Source: Echinarachnius parma | Lineage: Eukaryota > Echinodermata > Echinoidea > Clypeasteroida > Echinarachniidae | Direction: 5' to 3' | DNA: 64,000 bases | Assembly: GCA_037951105.1 (NCBI GenBank) | Contig: JBAMJV010003017.1 | Span: forward strand, 20,001 to 84,000 | In this document: positions 58,251-64,000 of the stretch, one piece after another | Position numbering within the stretch: position 1 is the first letter of the stretch | Layout: every line of letters starts with the position of its first letter | Notes under the pieces: generated by a model | What the model was told of the DNA's origin: nothing | Seen by the model: the letters and a program-made list of their open reading frames with translations, nothing else | The model's database searches: none | Position numbers and translations under genes: made by a program

Positions 58251-58948
58251 ACACAACACCATCTCAGATAACAACAATATTATACCCCTCACAAAAAAGT
58301 TCCGCAATTCAAGTTTGAGTGTTCATATCTCTCCTATTACTTTATTACCGTTCATGAATTTGGTATCATTAGAAAGCTTGTATTCTCCCCTTTACCTTGA
58401 TATGACATTGGCTATGAATATTTTATCATGGAATGTGCGTGACCACCGAATATAGGGCAAAGTCAAAAGTGAAATGTCGCAAAATGCATTGATATTGTCA
58501 ACAGTGTACCCTTCTTTTGTTGAGAGAATAAAGTGTTCTGAATGAGGTCCATGATGCTTCGGTGTCAATGGCGAATTATCATTTTATTTGGAGGATGATA
58601 TGTGCCTTTATGAATGTGAGGTGGTGCAATAACGTTTGTGTATCTTGTTTGGAGATGTAATGTGTTTTATTGACTGATTGATATATTATGATTATGTTTG
58701 GCTTTTAGCCTTTTACACACGTTTACACAACATTCACGACAAGTACAGTACACACGTCACTTTTCATTGCCAAACAACAGAAAAATTCATGATTGTAATC
58801 ATGACTACTTTAGAATCATTCCACCCTCCAGGGGAAGTGATTGACATCATGCATGATCGCCTGATCGCCTGAACATCATTCAAAACATCACTCACATCCC
58901 AATAACATGATAAATCATATTGACAGTAAAATAAAAGTGTTTTTAGCG

Positions 58949-59125
58949 TTCCGGAATGGGTTATTTCGGCAGACTATGTATAATTTATAAACGCGTGTTA
59001 AGTCTATGGGAGTATTTTCCATGATTTTGGCTGAGGGGAAGGGGGTCAGATATGTTCTGATTTGGGTGCTATAAACCGGAATGGGTTATTTCGGCAGACT
59101 TTAAATGTATAATTTATAAACGCGT
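58949..59125. repeat. Direct repeat, about 127-bp period
   Basis: CCGGAATGGGTTATTTCGGC starts each of two units, both including TAATTTATAAACGCGTG. Confidence 0.85.
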
Positions 59126-59549
59126 GCAAAAAAAAACTAATCGTTAAGGAGATAATAATAGGTTACGCGGAAGTAGGTTTTTCGAGTTAGCATACTTAGA
59201 GAATAGGGTTTAGTTGTCAGGTTAGATTCAGATGATGCACGTGAGCATCCCTCACTAACCCTGAAGATTTTTTTTTTAAAGATTATTATTGAAAATCAGG
59301 ACATCAAATTTTCCAAAAACTGCAGTTGGCTGGTAATGTTCCATGAACACAATATCATCTAAATACTTCGGTACAACAACAAAAAGTAGGGCTTGCTCCG
59401 ATCTTGAATAAAAAAAAATTTAAAACTAAGAAGACATCTCCGTGAGCATTCTCTCTAAATTTCAGACATTTCCGATCATTTTTGAAAAAGTTATGACCAT
59501 TTTCTGAATTATCAATTTTTGAAAATTGTCAAAATTGTCAAAAAAATCA

Positions 59550-59710
59550 CGAAATATCTTGTTTCTGCAATTTCTCAAGAACCAAATGACAAATCGTCAC
59601 AAAACTTGGTATTTCTATGTATCTTGATAGGCCAATTATGTGCTGTGATTTTAGGGTCATGAGGTCAAAGTTCAAAGGTCACAGGTCAAATGTTCACGAA
59701 ATGTACCTTT
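59550..59710 (+). repeat. Repeat-like sequence rich in AGGTCA half-sites
   Basis: GGGTCATGAGGTCA, AGGTCAAAGTTCA and AGGTCACAGGTCA within 45 bp (59651-59690). The surrounding text looks like a dispersed repeat. Regulatory use is speculative. Confidence 0.5.
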
Positions 59711-60542
59711 TGCGTCAATACGAATGAAGGCGGATGCATGTGCTCTAAGTTAAGTTATTTTCTCAGTCAATTACTTGAATTATGTAATTAATTCTACATA
59801 TTTCCCTTAATTATGAGTTGCTGGTCATTTCTATATGTCTCATTTAGTGACTTCTTCATTTTCAAGAAAGTAATTTACAAGCTAAGACAGGGTATTTTTC
59901 ACTCTAATTTTAATGTCGAGAAGCATTTCAAAGTTACGTCGTAGCGGGAGTACTATTCAATATTCATCCGATCATGATTATCCTCTTAAACACTGGCAAT
60001 CACAGCAAACTTACAAGCCGCCGCGATGATAAACTAGTACAAAGCTAGCCAATTAATATTTACTAGCTAGCTACACCACTCACACAAACTATTTTATACA
60101 ATCAATGCTTCTGAAATTACATGATCGGGTAATATTAGTGTGATTTTTCTGACAGATTGAGAGTTTGAGGACAGTTCGCATTACTCGATCATCAACCACT
60201 CACAGTAGAGAAATCAGCCACGCCCACTACATGCCTGACGATTGACGTACATATTTATCTATCACCCTTGATGTCCAGAAAATGTTCATTGGACATCTTT
60301 TTTAAAGGTCTTTTCTCAATATAGGCCTACGAGCATAAACGAAAGAATAATATTGATATATAACCAGCGATTGAAATTGATGCGTGAATACTAATGACTA
60401 TTTGTGTTAAATTGATCGACGAAAGACGAAATTGAAGTTAGGATTTCCGCTCTGGTGGTTCCTCGGGACGAATTTGAATTACAAATTAATTAAATTGAAT
60501 GACAAAAGTGTTAAAATAAATGGGAAAACCTACATTAAAAAG
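59711..60542. other. AT-rich non-coding
   Basis: No gene or repeat recognised. Confidence 0.4.
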
Positions 60543-60790
60543 CCTTTTTTGTTTTCATTGATATTTTGTTTTCATTCCTTACATACTGTACAAACAATAA
60601 CAAAGTATTGAACACATAACTTTTTTTAATCAGCAGATCAACATAATAATAATATTATTATACAGCGTTTGATTTTACATTCAGATCAAATACAATTAAC
60701 TTTTACATAATAATTGTAACATTTCAATTATTACAAAATAATTGACAATAATAAAGATCAGCATGAATGAAGAATTACAATTTAAAACAC
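60543..60790 (-). mobile_element. LINE 3'-end fragment
   Basis: About 240 bp similar to 5226-5450, with shared runs such as CAAACAATAACAAAGTA and AATAATTGACAATA in the same order. Probably a severely 5'-truncated copy of the same LINE family. Confidence 0.5.
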
Positions 60791-61131
60791 TTTCAATTTA
60801 AATACAATTTTCCATTTATAATTATTTATATTATTTCATAATTACAATCTAATTACAATACAATTAACAACACTATATACGAATGAGTGAACAATAAACA
60901 ATACGTTTCAGGTGCTATAAGCTTGCAAGATGTTATCATTCTAAACGATTATTTTGTTCATACAAAATTATGCATGACTGTGATGTTTGTTGAAATAATT
61001 ATGATTAGAGAAATCATCAACAAAAAACATGTTTTGAACATTATTTGTATGAAAAGGTGTAGGCATTTTTCATTTTTTTTAAATCTTTGAATACATGAAT
61101 TATGTGGGCGCCATAATTATTTATTCCGATC

Positions 61132-61350
61132 GGCCCGTATTCACAAATGAGGTTTGTACAAACCCCGGTTCAAACCGCGGTTTACATATATGGAATGCCA
61201 ATTGTAAACTGATGGAGAGAGAATGTAACTTGTTAACAATGTTGATGGTACACATTCTCTCTCCATCAGTAATTTTACAATTGGCATTCCATAGATGTAA
61301 ACCGCGGTTTGAACCGGGGTTTGTACAAACCTCCTTTGTGAATACGGGCC
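61132..61350. mobile_element. Foldback element, GGCCCGTATTCACAAA ends
   Basis: 219-bp palindrome with arms of about 95 bp, including AACCGCGGTTT. It ends at the exact base where the next element begins. Confidence 0.88.
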
Positions 61351-61549
61351 AATAGACCACTTCTGTAATGTATGCAAATAATATGCGTATGACGTAAGAC
61401 TCCCCGTTGGCAAGCTTAACAATAGTAACTAGGTCCGGCAAGCTAAGTTTGCCGGAGCTTGCCGGACCTAGTTACTATTGTTGGGCTTGCCAACGGGGTG
61501 TCTGACGTCAAACGCATATTATTTGCATACATTACAGAAGCGGTCTATT
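61351..61549. mobile_element. Palindromic MITE, uninterrupted copy
   Basis: AATAGACCACTTCTGTAATG and reverse complement at the ends, central GGTCCGGCAAGCT hairpin. The intact reference for the disrupted copy at 28561-29300. Confidence 0.88.
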
Positions 61550-61566
61550 AGTTTTACACCAATTAT

Positions 61567-61698
61567 CTTGAGATCAGCGGATTGTTCAATACTATAGCTA
61601 GTCCTGCGCTAGACCTGGGTGAAGCATGCCTAAGCATATCCTGAGATCAGCGGATTGTTCTATACTAGAGCTAGTCCTGCGCTAGACCTAGGTGAAGC
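61567..61698. repeat. Tandem duplication, about 66-bp units
   Basis: TGAGATCAGCGGATTGTTC begins each unit; both contain TAGTCCTGCGCTAGACCT. Confidence 0.9.
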
Positions 61699-62289
61699 CA
61701 ACCCCCCGCCACCGCCCTCCGTTTCTCCCCTCTTTCTACCCCCCCCCCCCCCCCAACCTGCACGCCGGCCGCGCGCAGACCTGCTCTAGCATAATTATAG
61801 CTGCATATAGCTCATGCAATCGCAGCTAGTGTACGGCGCCGCTGGTGCACCCAGAGCGTGCACCGCACGCGCGTACACGTAACACCTATCGATAATTTGT
61901 CGAGAGGTCTGTAATCCAGATGATGAGCTTATAATCTATGCCTGATATTATCATGCCTGCTTTCCGAATCTTGATCCTTATGTTATCGAGTCTGTTTTGA
62001 AAAACAGGTGCAGGTCGATATACACTGAGCTGAAAAGGTATCCGCATCGTCATTGGGTCAACCTCCCCCCCCCCCCCCCCCCCCCCCATTAGCAAAAAGC
62101 TAGATCCGCCCCTGGTTTCTGACCAGTGAAGTTATTTCATGACCGCATACGAGTTTCAGAGCTTGTGCCTATGCTAGTACCTCCTTGGTGTAATCAGTAG
62201 GTTCATGGTGTGATGTACCCGTGGAAGTACACCAATACCACCTACGTCGCAGCGTAGTGATTTTGTATGTTTAATTTTTGGCGGGGTAT

Positions 62290-62480
62290 TCTGTTTCTTC
62301 TTATTTTAAAGTTCAGCCATACCAAAATTGTATTACCCCTTTAACTTTCTGAACACTTCAATAGTAACAAAAGCGAAATTCGTCAAACCGAAACGTGTTC
62401 CATGCTTCTATTGTGGGGAATACAACTAGGTATGACCAGGAAGGTGGTATTTGAGAGGATTCGGGCAACTTACTAGATAC
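62290..62480. mobile_element. MITE-1 and MITE-2 end fragments
   Basis: AAGTTCAGCCATACCAAAAT followed by CCCCTTTAA is the MITE-1 right end. 62345-62475 is MITE-2 in reverse. Confidence 0.6.
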
Positions 62481-63603
62481 ATTCAATGGGGTGGCACATA
62501 AATAAGGGGGCCCCAATCATTCGAGTGTCACACCCTGACCATTGACTCCCATAGCCCTGATCAGACCATCATCCACACTGCGACGCTGGACATTTGTATT
62601 ATTGTAAGGCAAATTGATGTTTACTACCATCGTAGACCTATCCTTCACCCTTGATCTGCGTAATGGGCATTATGGATTAAAGCTACAGTATAGTACTTGT
62701 ACTATACTTTCATTATACAATGTAAATAATTGCCATCTGTTAATTGAAACACATTTTGGTACGAAATCAATGTGAACTTAGTACTTGCAATTACAATAGA
62801 GGCGTTGTAATGTATCAGAAATGCTGATATCGTTTTCAATGTATATAGGGTATGGAAACACTTGAATATTCTGACGGTGACCAACGTAATGGACAAATTT
62901 ATTCCCAAGGAAGATTTATTAAATTGCAGTGCTTGCGAAATAATCACGCGTGATGGAGCCATATTAAGTTTACTTAAACTCACCCAAGCAATAAGTTTTG
63001 CTGATTACCATTTTGGCAGATTGCATTTGCACCATAACTTGAGTATCTCTTTAAGCCATGAAGTCTACTACCAATACGTGTTTGTAAGCGCGGGAAATTA
63101 AGACATGTTTCCTTCTTTGCACATCTTACTATGAAAGTGCTGAGATCTGGGACCTGCATGCGGGTGTATCTATAGGCTTTTTGTGGCACTTTGGCATTGC
63201 TATGCTGAGAACATTAGAAGGGTGACAGTTTCCAGTATCATAAACGAGATGCATATGCTTTGCCCTAGTATAATTAAAGAACTGTACTTTATGATATCAA
63301 GGTGAACTCAGGATTGTATATGAGGATTTATCTTCTGCACGTTCTTAAACGGGAAACATAATAGTGACTTGAGCTGAGAATGGAAATATGAACAGTAAAT
63401 GTTTCACACGTATTGTCAGTCTTCATTTGGTAAGTTTTGTTTACTTTCAGTTTTACAATTAAACAGTAATTGTGCATGCTAAGCGCTAACCGATTAATTC
63501 AGTAATTGCTTAAAATATTGATAATTTAAATTGAATTGTTGATGACTGTTTGTTTCCGTGTACTTTTGTTTGGGTTTTGCTTGATCTGTAGCCTACGTGT
63601 GTA
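62481..63603. other. Non-coding, nothing confirmed
   Basis: Short open frames on both strands (62702-63101) with no recognisable family. Confidence 0.35.
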
Positions 63604-63779
63604 CAGTGGCGTAGCGTGGTCGGACTGATTGGGGGGGGGGGGGGGGGGCACGACAATTATTGGGGGGCACACGTTATGTATTTCTTTGTAATGGCCCCTT
63701 ATGTTTTCTATTGTTTTTTCGAAATTATTGGGGGGGGGGGGCACGTGCCCCCCGTGCCCCCCTCGTAGCTACGCCACTG
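63604..63779. mobile_element. Short hAT-like MITE with 8-bp target duplication
   Basis: CAGTGGCGTAGCGTGG to CGTAGCTACGCCACTG, 176 bp, with CGTGTGTA before and CGTGTGTT after. The interior is poly-G and GCACGTGCCCCCC. Confidence 0.82.
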
Positions 63780-64000
63780 CGTGTGTTTGTATGTTTGTGT
63801 AAATGATTAATCAAATAACTTGTTATACTGTCACCATACGAATGATGTTTACACAATTAGTCAGCAAGAAAGGGGTCCGAGCAACAAAGATTAGGTAAAA
63901 ACGGTCGGATAAAGTAACAAGTTTGTTCACAATTCGACATCATATTTATATGAAGAGACGGTGGTGTTTACTGGTACATTCCAGGGGCCGCGGAACTAGT

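Noticed and set aside
63970..64000. Cloning-vector polylinker (CCGCGG near ACTAGT) at the window end
   Set aside because: Two restriction-like words close together by chance; no other vector sequence is visible.

Overview
The window reads as nuclear DNA of an animal, most likely a marine invertebrate. It is AT-rich, coding sequence sits in short exons with GT-AG introns, and most of it is made of inverted-repeat DNA transposons, foldbacks, a LINE relic, tRNA-related SINEs, microsatellites and long poly-G/poly-C tracts. A deuterostome such as an echinoderm or hemichordate fits the SINE-like sequence, the C1q-domain exons and a receptor resembling the gustatory-receptor-like (Grl) superfamily. 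That placement is inference; no single feature proves the taxon. There is no bacterial-style gene organisation and no long intact ORF.

Genes. (1) Positions 9367-26993, minus strand: an eight-exon gene whose exons I joined by hand. All seven splice phases agree and give a predicted protein of about 782 residues. It has a short N-terminus, a roughly 375-residue Gly/Ser/Asp-rich exon, and about seven hydrophobic segments spread over the last six exons. The best guess is a Gr/Grl-like seven-transmembrane receptor with an unusual low-complexity N-terminal insertion. Decayed copies of exon 4 (17470-17632) and of the last exon (about 8690-8860) lie beside it. (2) Plus strand: C1q-domain exons at 35147-35239 and 37725-37975 that splice in phase. 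A second copy of the last exon is at 31419-31669. Both lie in a near-identical tandem duplication (29678-34506 and 35982-40410). (3) Positions 50048-50225, minus strand: an acidic C-terminal exon ending in a PPxY motif, with a decayed twin at 49664-49834.

Layout. 1-4900: repeat fragments. 5226-7490: an L1/Tx1-type LINE relic, minus strand. 7495-8450: two head-to-head TTAA-type MITE copies. 8650-27000: the receptor gene, with introns full of MITEs, foldbacks, an interrupted tRNA-like SINE and a 1,087-bp hAT-like element with a perfect 8-bp target duplication. 27700-29300: minisatellite, telomere-like repeats, a tRNA-like sequence, a GT tract and a three-layer transposon nest. 29300-40410: the tandem duplication. 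40643-64000: hAT-like, TTAA-type and Harbinger-like elements, foldbacks, a SINE, GT and TATG microsatellites, and the PPxY exon pair.

The three gene fragments show no functional link. The common theme is exon or segment duplication followed by decay, with DNA transposons marking the breakpoints.
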